Shown here in pieces: positions 1-6,204 of a DNA stretch of 7,174 nucleotides. The position numbers and the translations under genes were made by a program. Source of the DNA: Nitrospinota bacterium (GTDB taxonomy: Bacteria > Nitrospinota_A > UBA7883). The notes under the pieces are model-generated. The model was given only the letters and a program-made list of their open reading frames with translations. It was not told where the DNA came from and made no database searches. Position 1 is the first letter of the stretch. Every line of letters begins with the position of its first letter. The stretch covers positions 1 to 7,174 of the forward strand of contig JAOUNV010000090.1 in NCBI GenBank assembly GCA_029880775.1, in the 5' to 3' direction.

Positions 1-1033
1 TCCAGCCGCCAAGGGTGGGCTGCTCCGGGATGGGATAACCCTTGGTTCGGGCGAAATCCTCCAGTATCTTTTTCTCCTTGGCTGTCAGCTGGGTGGGCAC
101 CTCCAGCGCCAAACGGACAAACTGGCTCCCTTTGCCGTTAACACCCCGGCCGTTCAATCGCAGCAGGGTGTTGGCCCGAAGCCCCGGAGGGATGGTGACC
201 AGCACATCGCCGTCGAGGGTGGGGACGATAATCTTTCCCCCGAACACCGCCATTGTGAAAGGCGCCTGGGCTTCGTGGAAAATATCGTTTCCTTTGCGCA
301 GGAACATTTTGCTCTCCCCCACCCGCACGTTTATCTGGAGGTCTCCCGGTCTGCCACCCATGGCGCCGGAATGCCCTTCGTCGGGGATGGTGAGAGTATT
401 GCCGTCATCCACGCCAGCGGGGATATGGGCCATGAAACTTTTTTCGCTCTCGCGGCGTCCTTCGCCTCCACAGCCGCCACATTTTTTCAGCACACGGCCT
501 TCCCCCAGGCATTTGGGGCACACGGCGCGGCCTAAAAAGGCGCCATCCCCTTCCAGGATACTCCCGGTCCCCTGGCACTTGGGGCAGCAGAAAAAATCGT
601 CAGGCTTTTCGGACCCGTGGCCCAGGCACTTGGGGCATGGCGCCGCCACCTGGATTTTCAGCTCCACGCTGACACCCCGGATGGCCTCTTCGAAAGTGAG
701 AGCCACGTCCGCTTCCACCTTCTTTCCATGGGTGGCAAGAGGGTGGAAGCACTTGTCCGCCTTGGGGCGGAACAGCCCGCCAAAGCTGAAGCCTGCGGTC
801 GCCGCGCTCTTTTCAAGTTTCCGGCGGGTCATTTCCTTGTGAGCGCTCATCGCTTCCTGGTATGCAATAGACAGTTCCTTGAACTTCTCCGCGGATTGGG
901 GCGCGTGATTGTTTCTGTCCGGGTGATATTTCTTGGCTAAAACGCGGAAGGCCTGCCGTATCTCCTGGGTGGTGGCGCCAGTGCCCACGCCCAGCTTTCG
1001 AAAAGCCTTGTCCTTAACCGGAGCCTTCTTCAT
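1..1033 (-). CDS. dnaJ: Chaperone protein DnaJ (type I/A J-protein), 3' end cut off by the window edge
   Basis: Co-chaperone that delivers unfolded protein to DnaK and stimulates its ATPase in the cytoplasm. The reading frame is open from an ATG at 1033 to the left edge (344 residues; the family has about 375, so roughly the last 30 are missing). The J-domain covers residues 10-65 with the HPD motif at 37-39 (context KKYHPDRN). Four zinc-binding CXXCXGXG repeats follow: CPKCLGHG at 133, CPKCQGTG at 150, CPKCLGEG at 172 and CGGCGGEG at 185. The C-terminal substrate-binding beta-domains come after them. The start overlaps the end of grpE by 20 bases, so translation is probably coupled; only a weak AGGA lies about 14 bases upstream. 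Oddities: the J-domain begins KAFRKLGV instead of the usual DYYxxLGV, and the Gly/Phe linker is reduced to about GFSFGGLF. Type I DnaJ identity is secure from the zinc motifs; that it is the housekeeping DnaJ follows only from its operon. Confidence 0.95.
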   Translation of the reverse strand, partial: MKKAPVKDKAFRKLGVGTGATTQEIRQAFRVLAKKYHPDRNNHAPQSAEKFKELSIAYQEAMSAHKEMTRRKLEKSAATAGFSFGGLFRPKADKCFHPLATHGKKVEADVALTFEEAIRGVSVELKIQVAAPCPKCLGHGSEKPDDFFCCPKCQGTGSILEGDGAFLGRAVCPKCLGEGRVLKKCGGCGGEGRRESEKSFMAHIPAGVDDGNTLTIPDEGHSGAMGGRPGDLQINVRVGESKMFLRKGNDIFHEAQAPFTMAVFGGKIIVPTLDGDVLVTIPPGLRANTLLRLNGRGVNGKGSQFVRLALEVPTQLTAKEKKILEDFARTKGYPIPEQPTLGGW

Positions 1034-1733
1034 CGCCGGTATTTTTTTCCTTTCCGGATGCGTTTCGCGCCACAATCACCCTGGCCGTGCGGACCAAGGC
1101 GCCTCTCATCATGTAGCCGGCGGCGAACTCACGGATGACCACGCCATCTTCAAACTCAGAAGTGTCCTCCACCGCCAGGGCCTCGCTGGTTTCCGGGTTA
1201 AACTGCTGTCCCACCGTTATGAATCTTTCCAGCCCTTTTTTAGCTAGGATATCATGAAATTGTTGCCTTGTGAGTTCAATTCCTTCACGGAACTTTTCCG
1301 CCCCCGGCCAGTCCCCCGCCGCCTGCTCCAGGGCCTTGTCCAGGGTGTCCAGCACCGGGATAAAGGAAACCACCAGGTTCGCCTCGTCCCTGCGCAGCCG
1401 CTCCTCACGTTCGCGCTCCAGTCGCTTTTTGTAATTATCCGCTTCCGCCACCGCGCGCAGGGAGCTGTCCCTGGCTTCCACCAGTTCAATTTCGCGCTCT
1501 TGCAGCTCCTCTGTCAGCCGCGCAATGCGATCCTCCAGGCTGGCAATCTGCTCGTCACGCCTGCGGGGAAGCTCCTTTTTCTCCATTGGCGTCTGGTATG
1601 GGGCGGTGAACTCCCCGTCGCTGAATCCCATCTCCTTCTCGGCGCCACCCGTGAGAGGCTCGTCCAGGAACTCTGCAGGGCCGCCTTTTTTCCCACCTGC
1701 TCCTCCCGGCGGGTTTTTGCGGGTCAACTCCAC
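1014..1733 (-). CDS. grpE: GrpE, nucleotide exchange factor of DnaK
   Basis: Releases ADP from DnaK as part of the DnaK-DnaJ-GrpE cycle. From the GTG at 1733 the protein has 239 residues. Residues 1-58 are a variable, partly charged tail, 60-118 a long charged coiled coil (dimer stalk, including EADNYKKRLERE), and 120-225 the four-helix and beta-wing part. The signature near 206-222 (AAGYMMRGALVRTARVIVA) matches the family pattern GYxxxxRLLRPAxV, with Thr in place of the usual Pro. The GTG overlaps the hrcA stop codon (GTGGAGTTGA), which fits translational coupling, but the ribosome binding site is poor. In-frame ATG codons at 1631 (205 residues) and 1586 (190 residues) are alternatives closer to the usual length of about 190-200. 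Family call is very safe; the exact start is not. Confidence 0.93.
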   Translation of the reverse strand: MELTRKNPPGGAGGKKGGPAEFLDEPLTGGAEKEMGFSDGEFTAPYQTPMEKKELPRRRDEQIASLEDRIARLTEELQEREIELVEARDSSLRAVAEADNYKKRLEREREERLRRDEANLVVSFIPVLDTLDKALEQAAGDWPGAEKFREGIELTRQQFHDILAKKGLERFITVGQQFNPETSEALAVEDTSEFEDGVVIREFAAGYMMRGALVRTARVIVARNASGKEKNTGDEEGSG

Positions 1734-2815
1734 TTTCCCGCCCCGCCCAGGCTGGCCGTAAGGCGCCTGGCGGCCAGCGACACAAGGGCTATGGCGAACC
1801 CATAGTCCATCCTCTTTTTCCCGATAACGCCAATGGCGCCTTCCAGCCCATGGGGCCCGGCGAAGCTGTGGGCCACCACGGAGCATTCTGAAAAACCATC
1901 GATCCTCGATTGCGAACCTACCATCACTGTCTCCTTTTCCTCTTTCGCAAGGTCATCTATAAGAGCCACCAGGTTTCCGTTTTCACCCATTGCCGCGCCC
2001 AAAGCCATGATGGCTTTGATATCATCTTCGCCTTCCACATGCTGGTACAGGTTCGCCACACCCTCTACGTATATTCTTCTGGAATGGCCAGCCGCCAATC
2101 CTTCCTCCAGCGCCAGCGCCAGACAGTATGCCTCCCGCGTCCAGACCGCATCCTCTCCGGATGCTGTTTTTGTTTGCCTGTCCAGCAACCTCCTGGCCTG
2201 AGGAACCGTCATATAGCTGAACCTGTCGTTGAAAAACGCGGACATTCTCTCCGGCTTGCCGCCAGATACATCCCACCCCGGCTTGACGGCGCCCCGCAAC
2301 AGCTCCCCGCTCACGGTGGCCATCACCGCTCCCAGGCGGCCATCGCCCAGCCTCATGAAGCTATACTCCCGGATTGGCGCCGAGCCTGTGGAGTTCAAAC
2401 CAACCAGCCCCACTTGCCGCGACAGCGTGGATAAAGCCTGGGAAAGGGCGTCGAGCCTGGTGGCGGTCTCTGGCTGGGCCGGGTCCTCCACCACTTGGTT
2501 GATCATCTGGACACACTGGCGCGGAAGCCTGGCGGTCGGGGCCAGACACTGGGCGTAATAGCCATAGCCTTTGTCGGTGGGCTCTCTTCCTGCCGAAGTG
2601 TGAGGTTGGCGCAGATAGCCCTCCCGCTCCAGGCTGGCCATGGTGTTTCGGATGGATGCGGGGCACAAGTCGAGCCCATTCCTGCCGACCAAGGCGCCTG
2701 CGCCCACAGGCTCCGCCTTGTTTATGCTGATTTCCACCACGGCGGCCAGTACTCTTGCCTCCCTTTCGGTCAGCTCTTCTTGCCCGGCGCCTGGCCTGTT
2801 ATGTTTCTTCTTCAT
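1724..2815 (-). CDS. hrcA: HrcA, heat-inducible transcription repressor
   Basis: DNA-binding repressor of class I heat-shock genes; in known systems it binds the CIRCE inverted repeat and depends on GroEL for activity. From the ATG at 2815 it has 363 residues, slightly above the usual 340-350. The N-terminal winged helix-turn-helix spans about residues 15-90, with the hallmark segments CPASIRNTMASLEREGYL (51-68) and QPHTSAGREPTDKGYGYY (70-87). The C-terminal family motif is present as GVIGKKRMDYG (329-339), where GPTRM is more usual. An upstream in-frame TTG at 2830 lies inside the -10 element of the only good promoter, so it would not be transcribed; that decides for the ATG. No Shine-Dalgarno sequence is seen. 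It is the first gene of hrcA-grpE-dnaJ and overlaps grpE by 10 bases. Confidence 0.95.
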   Translation of the reverse strand: MKKKHNRPGAGQEELTEREARVLAAVVEISINKAEPVGAGALVGRNGLDLCPASIRNTMASLEREGYLRQPHTSAGREPTDKGYGYYAQCLAPTARLPRQCVQMINQVVEDPAQPETATRLDALSQALSTLSRQVGLVGLNSTGSAPIREYSFMRLGDGRLGAVMATVSGELLRGAVKPGWDVSGGKPERMSAFFNDRFSYMTVPQARRLLDRQTKTASGEDAVWTREAYCLALALEEGLAAGHSRRIYVEGVANLYQHVEGEDDIKAIMALGAAMGENGNLVALIDDLAKEEKETVMVGSQSRIDGFSECSVVAHSFAGPHGLEGAIGVIGKKRMDYGFAIALVSLAARRLTASLGGAGKWS

Positions 2816-2829
2816 GGGTAGTTGATTCA

Positions 2830-2858
2830 ATTATTAAAGAGGCGCAAGCGCATGTCAA
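2830..2858 (-). promoter_or_regulatory. Sigma70-type promoter of hrcA-grpE-dnaJ
   Basis: On the minus strand TTGACA (2858-2853, perfect -35) is followed by a 17-base spacer and AATAAT (2835-2830, five of six to TATAAT). Transcription would start near 2823, giving a leader of only about 8 bases before the ATG at 2815. The spacer holds the short inverted repeat GCGC-AA-GCGC (2842-2851). No CIRCE (TTAGCACTC-N9-GAGTGCTAA) is visible here or elsewhere between 2816 and 3054. Confidence 0.7.
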
Positions 2859-3000
2859 GGCAAGGCGTGGGATGTTTGGTTTTTTTGGCGGTAATATTCC
2901 CAGGGCGGAATCCCAATGGGGCGACCGGTGTCCACGGCATAATCCCTGTTTGCGCCTATGGATGTCTTGTCATGATATGGGGCGAAGCTGTGGCCGGATG

Positions 3001-3009
3001 TGGTATATT
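3001..3009 (+). promoter_or_regulatory. Possible extended -10 promoter of clpS
   Basis: TGGTATATT reads as an extended -10 (TGn followed by TATATT, five of six to consensus), with no good -35 at the normal distance. Transcription would begin near 3016, about 40 bases before the clpS GTG. The rest of the gap between hrcA and clpS (about 2859-3000) shows no gene, terminator or clear repeat. Confidence 0.35.
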
Positions 3010-3054
3010 TTACCTGTGGGACTTGATTCTGATCTCTTGGATATTTGACAGCCC

Positions 3055-3366
3055 GTGGATGAAAAACCGTATTCTGATATAGAAGATCGCGAAGACACGC
3101 TGGTGGAGGATCGGTTGGTCCCCTTGTATTGGGTGATCATGCATAACGATCCGGTGACCACCATGGAATTCGTGGTGATGATCCTGATCCGGGCTTTCGG
3201 GCTGGGGGCGGACAAGGCGGAAGAATTGACGATGGATATCCACCATACCGGCCTGAGCAGGGTAGCGCTGATGCCGCTGGAGAGGGCGGAGTTCAAGGTG
3301 GAGCAGGTCCATCGCGCCGCCAGGGCGCAGGGTTTTCCCCTAACGTGCACAGTGGAGCCGGATTGA
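3055..3366 (+). CDS. clpS: ClpS, N-end rule adaptor of the ClpAP protease
   Basis: Small cytoplasmic adaptor that binds proteins with a bulky hydrophobic N-terminal residue and hands them to ClpA for degradation by ClpP. It has 103 residues, the normal family length. A charged flexible tail (1-20) precedes the core, as in E. coli ClpS. The N-degron pocket is conserved: N31-D32 in HNDPVTTMEFV (E. coli N34-D35), T35 (T38), gatekeeper M37 (M40) and H63 in IHHTG (H66). The E. coli D36 position is Pro here, a change also found in other ClpS branches. The start is the GTG at 3055: an in-frame TGA at 3046-3048 rules out anything upstream, and no Shine-Dalgarno is seen. It is divergent from hrcA. No clpA is in the window, although clpS and clpA are often adjacent. 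Confidence 0.93.
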   Translation: MDEKPYSDIEDREDTLVEDRLVPLYWVIMHNDPVTTMEFVVMILIRAFGLGADKAEELTMDIHHTGLSRVALMPLERAEFKVEQVHRAARAQGFPLTCTVEPD

Positions 3367-3368
3367 CG

Positions 3369-3388
3369 CAGGCCGCTTAGCGAGCCTG
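3369..3388 (+). other. Stem-loop just after clpS
   Basis: CAGGCCGC pairs with GCG-GCCTG around a TTA loop, giving 8 base pairs with one bulged A (3383). It starts 2 bases after the clpS stop codon. The next T-rich stretch is only GTTTTAAT near 3399-3406, too far and too short for a standard terminator. It may be a weak or leaky terminator, or an mRNA-stabilising hairpin. Confidence 0.4.
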
Positions 3389-3420
3389 TGGTGGGTTAGT
3401 TTTAATAGAGCAAACAAAAT

Positions 3421-3427
3421 AAAGGAG
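3421..3427 (+). promoter_or_regulatory. Strong ribosome binding site of the NarI-like gene
   Basis: AAAGGAG lies 4 bases before the ATG at 3432 and 7 bases before a second in-frame ATG at 3435. The 7-base spacing is the better one, so the second Met may be the true start. It is the only strong Shine-Dalgarno sequence I see before any gene here. Confidence 0.75.
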
Positions 3428-3431
3428 CGAG

Positions 3432-4286
3432 ATGATGTTGGAGTCGCTATGGAAAGCGCCTGATTGCGATGGAGGACTGTGCAGGGAGGTTTTTGTCGGC
3501 CTTCCCAGGTTCATACACACCGGCTTTTACATTGCCGCCGGGGCGATGATCGCCGTGTTTCTCCTGGCGAGCTATATGAAAATCAATGTGTGGCTCTCCG
3601 GCAGGGATGATGAGGACGCGCCGGAGCTGGTGGGGGCCACGCCTTTGAAGATCATGTATATGTCCATAATGAAGCTTCTCTCGCCTGAATGCCTGTTCGC
3701 CTATCGTGTGGGGGCGCAAAGCGAGATACGTCGCTGGGCGCTCAATTTCACCATGTGGTCGTTCTACGCGCTGGTGTTGGGCACGGCCACCGTGGCGCTC
3801 GATTACGATTTCTTCTATGGAGGCCTTTTGCAGGGGAACATTTGGCGACTTTTCTCTTTCGTTCTGGATATCGCCGGGCTGATGCTTATGGTGTCGGTCA
3901 CCTTTTTCCTGTTGCGGCGCTATGTCTTCCCGCCGGAGCGGATCGTGGGCAATCTGGAGGACGCGATCATCATGATATTGCTTCTGCTGGTGGTTGTCTC
4001 CGCCTTCGCGGTGGAGGGGACCCGGCTTGCCATTCAGGATTTCCCCAGCCACTGGTCGCCTGTGGGGCATGTGGCCGGAGTGATGATCAACGCGGTGTTC
4101 TTCGGGAGCAAAACGTTGATGGCGCTTTTCTATATCGCCGCCTGGTCGGCGCATGTGCTCCTATCGTTCGGGTTCATACTGTACATCCCCTTCTCCAAGC
4201 AGTTCCACATGTTCGCCACGCAGCTGACCACGGCAAACGTCAAGGTCCGTGAGAAATACCGCAAAGGGCTGATGTATCAGGATTAA
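3432..4286 (+). CDS. NarI-like cytochrome b membrane subunit (nitrate reductase gamma / HdrE-DsrM-like family)
   Basis: Integral membrane protein of 284 residues with about six hydrophobic segments (roughly 30-49, 103-123, 139-161, 178-197, 213-234, 237-255). Proteins of this family hold b-type haem and pass electrons between the quinone pool and an iron-sulfur or molybdenum subunit. Supporting patterns are GTATVALDYDFFYG (117-130), FSFVLDIAGLMLM (141-153), RRYVFPPER (162-170), EGTRLA (195-200), and the C-terminal AHVLLSFGFILYIPFSKQFHMF (240-261), where H241 and H259 are likely haem ligands. H29 in the first helix and H213 are further candidates. Many relatives carry a C-terminal CCG or 4Fe-4S iron-sulfur domain; this one ends at the membrane part. 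The partner is not next to it, because a terminator follows. C12 and C17 (CDGGLC) are the only cysteines besides C87. Family call is good; electron donor and acceptor are unknown. Confidence 0.8.
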   Translation: MMLESLWKAPDCDGGLCREVFVGLPRFIHTGFYIAAGAMIAVFLLASYMKINVWLSGRDDEDAPELVGATPLKIMYMSIMKLLSPECLFAYRVGAQSEIRRWALNFTMWSFYALVLGTATVALDYDFFYGGLLQGNIWRLFSFVLDIAGLMLMVSVTFFLLRRYVFPPERIVGNLEDAIIMILLLLVVVSAFAVEGTRLAIQDFPSHWSPVGHVAGVMINAVFFGSKTLMALFYIAAWSAHVLLSFGFILYIPFSKQFHMFATQLTTANVKVREKYRKGLMYQD

Positions 4287-4318
4287 GGTAAGCAGCCGCC
4301 TGACAAGTTAAGTTAATC

Positions 4319-4350
4319 CCCGGCCGGGGTCGCCTGGCCGGGTTTTTTTT
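4319..4350 (+). terminator. Intrinsic terminator after the NarI-like gene
   Basis: CCCGGCC (4319-4325) pairs with GGCCGGG (4336-4342) around a 10-base loop and is followed directly by eight T (4343-4350). It lies 33 bases after the stop codon and separates this transcription unit from the porin operon. Confidence 0.88.
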
Positions 4351-4354
4351 GCCT

Positions 4355-4399
4355 CCTGGCCTGCCAGGCCGCCGTCAAAAGCCTGCCCCTCGCCTGGCC
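4355..4399 (+). repeat. Short GC-rich inverted and direct repeats in the intergenic gap
   Basis: CCTGGC (4355-4360) and GCCAGG (4363-4368) form a small inverted repeat. The heptamer CCTGGCC occurs three times, at 4333, 4355 and 4393, the first copy inside the terminator. A run of eight C (4408-4415) follows. This stretch may be only GC-rich spacer; no gene is seen in 4287-4569. Confidence 0.3.
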
Positions 4400-4449
4400 C
4401 CGGACATCCCCCCCCATGGTTTCCGCTTTGACTCTCGTTGGAAAATTGG

Positions 4450-4479
4450 TTAACCTTTTAGTTGTCAATATCGGATAAT
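4450..4479 (+). promoter_or_regulatory. Possible promoter of the porin operon
   Basis: TTAACC (4450-4455, four of six to the -35 consensus), an 18-base spacer and GATAAT (4474-4479, five of six to TATAAT) give a plausible sigma70 promoter in a sudden AT-rich stretch. The leader would be about 85 bases. An overlapping alternative is TTGTCA (4462) with TATTAC (4486). The perfect 8-base palindrome GGTTAACC (4448-4455) covers the -35 and could be an operator half-site. Confidence 0.35.
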
Positions 4480-4569
4480 ATCTTCTATTACTTAATTTTC
4501 CGCTGGCGCAGTTTCATAATCAAATTTGAATATTTCACGTCCAGCGGGAGCATCTTCCGGCGCCAACTT

Positions 4570-5685
4570 ATGAATAATATTTTCTCAAGCGACAATTTCA
4601 AATTTTCTTTCACCACCGCATATGCGCTCATACTGGCGGGATTGATATCGGCGGGGCCGTCTGGCGCCGCGGGGATGGATTCCATCAACATCTATGGATA
4701 CTTCGACCTGGGCTACAACATCACCACAGGCAACAGGTACTCCAAAAGCGGCCCGAACAGCCCGAACCTGAAAAACGGCGCCTTCGATCAACGCCACCTG
4801 AACATCCTCACAGACATCATGGTTTCCCCCAACGTCGCCCTGCGGACGCATGTGGAGTTCGAGCATGGTATCCACCCCAGCGCCGACAGCGCCAGCGTGG
4901 TGATGGAATACGGATTCGGCGAATACACCTACAGCGACACGTTGAAAATAAGGGGAGGCAAGATGCTCTCCCCCTATGGCATATACAGCGAGATACACGA
5001 CGCCACCCCGGCATATCTGGCCGTGTCCCCACCGGAGACCTTTTATCGGGCCGAATTCAAGGGGGGGCATATGGTTGTGCCCAAGTGGAGCACGGGTCTG
5101 GCCATTTTAGGTGAGCTTTCGCTATTCTCCAGCCGACACGATGTGGATTACGTGATTTACGTCGGCAATGGCGAATCCCGGTTCACCACCAACGAGAGCG
5201 AACAGGACGATAACCCCAACAAGTCTTTGGGGGCCAGGCTGCAGTTCATCTCCGCCGGGGAAGTGCTGGTGTTCGGGGTATCCGGCTTTATGGGGGACAG
5301 GGCCCTTTCCCTGGAGGAGATGCGAGTGCCTCACATCGCCATGACCAGCCATTTGAGCCTCACCTGGAAGGGGGCCAACCTGACGGGGGAATTCGGCCGC
5401 TCGCAGATGGGGAGCGTTACTGAAATCACCTGGTATGTGCAGGCGTCTGTCCGAGTCGGCAGAGTCACTCCATACGCCCGCGTCCAGGTGATAGACCCGA
5501 ATGACACCACGCCGGATGATTTCTGGACTGTCATGCTGGGGGGTGTAAACATAAGGGTGACCGACGCCATGTTTGTAAAGATGGAGTGGGACGAAAACCA
5601 GCGTGGCAAAAGAAACACCGACATTATCTCGGGTGAGTCGAGAAACTTCGGCGAATTCCGTGCGGCAGTTACTTTGATGTTTTAG
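4570..5685 (+). CDS. Outer-membrane beta-barrel, porin-like
   Basis: Predicted secreted precursor of 371 residues. A signal peptide is seen at about 1-34 (hydrophobic ALILAGLISAG, then SGAA before the mature GMDSINIYGYFDLGYN). The mature part is rich in alternating hydrophobic/polar strands (IYGYFDLGY, ALRTHVEFEHG, LKIRGGKMLSPYG, TGEFGRS, WYVQASVRVGRVTPYARVQV) and ends in Phe (RAAVTLMF), the C-terminal signature recognised by the Bam machinery. Such barrels let small solutes cross the outer membrane. The ATG at 4570 is chosen over an upstream in-frame TTG at 4462, because the TTG lies among the candidate promoter elements and would put 36 unneeded residues before the signal peptide; no Shine-Dalgarno is visible. 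It is the first gene of a tight operon with the PstS-like gene 3 bases downstream. The association suggests an anion porin, but no selectivity motif is recognised. Confidence 0.75.
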   Translation: MNNIFSSDNFKFSFTTAYALILAGLISAGPSGAAGMDSINIYGYFDLGYNITTGNRYSKSGPNSPNLKNGAFDQRHLNILTDIMVSPNVALRTHVEFEHGIHPSADSASVVMEYGFGEYTYSDTLKIRGGKMLSPYGIYSEIHDATPAYLAVSPPETFYRAEFKGGHMVVPKWSTGLAILGELSLFSSRHDVDYVIYVGNGESRFTTNESEQDDNPNKSLGARLQFISAGEVLVFGVSGFMGDRALSLEEMRVPHIAMTSHLSLTWKGANLTGEFGRSQMGSVTEITWYVQASVRVGRVTPYARVQVIDPNDTTPDDFWTVMLGGVNIRVTDAMFVKMEWDENQRGKRNTDIISGESRNFGEFRAAVTLMF

Positions 5686-5688
5686 ATA

Positions 5689-6177
5689 ATGAGTAAAATC
5701 AGGGCGTTGGCCCTTGTTCTTGCAATAATTATCGCCCCAGGGGCGCCGGAGGGGCCAGCCTTTGCCCAGGAGCGGGAGGCAAAAGGGGATCTGGTGGTGA
5801 TCGTCAATATCGCAAATCCGGTCAACCAGCTATCCGCCGGGGAGTTGGAGAAGATGTTTCTGGGCAAGCGGGGGTTCTGGGAGTGGGGCAAGCCGATAAA
5901 GACGATTGACCTGATTGAGGAAAACGTCCATGAGGACAAATCCGCCAGGGCGATTTTCAGCGCCGGTTACCTGGGCAAAAGCTTGCCATCCCTGAAAAGT
6001 TACTGGATCAGGGCTATCTTTTCCGGCCGAGGGCAGCCGCCTCTGGTTTTCGGCAAAGGAGGTGATGTTGTGCGCTATATCTCGGAAAACGTGGGGGCTA
6101 TAGGCTATATCCGCAAAAAAGACTTCGTTCAGGAGAAAGTAAAGAGAATTGAAGTCATAACCGAACTCAGCCCCTAA
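5689..6177 (+). CDS. Small secreted PstS-like (phosphate ABC transporter substrate-binding-like) protein
   Basis: Protein of 162 residues with a signal peptide (about 1-26, cleavage likely at AFA|QE) and one PBP-like domain (35-160). Patterns shared with PstS-type proteins are LSAGELEKMFLGK (48-60), SYWIRAIFSGRGQPP (104-118) and VGAIGYI (135-141). It is about half the length of a real PstS. It lacks the N-terminal lobe part and the phosphate-holding SDGSGT-type loop; the matching place reads DLIEENVHEDKSARAIF. No permease or ATPase gene is near, so it is unlikely to serve an ABC importer. It sits between a porin-like barrel and a histidine kinase, only 3 bases after the barrel stop and without a clear Shine-Dalgarno, so translation is probably coupled. 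A role as a periplasmic ligand-reporting protein for the kinase is inference. The family call is firm, the ligand unknown. Confidence 0.82.
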   Translation: MSKIRALALVLAIIIAPGAPEGPAFAQEREAKGDLVVIVNIANPVNQLSAGELEKMFLGKRGFWEWGKPIKTIDLIEENVHEDKSARAIFSAGYLGKSLPSLKSYWIRAIFSGRGQPPLVFGKGGDVVRYISENVGAIGYIRKKDFVQEKVKRIEVITELSP

Positions 6178-6204
6178 ACGCCGCGCCAGACAGGTATTCC
6201 CGCC

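Noticed and set aside
42..842. 266-codon open frame on the plus strand
   Set aside because: It lies opposite dnaJ, whose minus-strand protein has HPD and four zinc motifs; the plus-strand translation is low-complexity Pro/Ser/Arg without any family pattern.
1733..1886. Longer grpE start at 1886 (290 residues)
   Set aside because: Would overlap the hrcA coding region by over 150 bases with an arginine/glycine-rich out-of-frame translation; GrpE does not have such a tail.
2816..3054. Search for a CIRCE operator
   Set aside because: No GCACTC/GAGTGC pair occurs in the gap; the only GAGTGC noticed is inside the porin gene and has no partner.
2822..3082. 86-codon plus-strand frame with hydrophobic stretches
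   Set aside because: Begins at a TTG inside the hrcA promoter region without a ribosome binding site and overlaps the clpS start; hydrophobic segments are short and not convincing.
3447..4154. 235-codon open frame on the minus strand
   Set aside because: Antisense to the NarI-like gene; its protein is His/Arg/Gln-rich, as expected from the complement of membrane-protein codons, and no domain is recognised.
4416..4478. 20-codon frame starting at an ATG after the C8 run
   Set aside because: No ribosome binding site, overlaps the candidate porin promoter, and has no sign of being a leader peptide.
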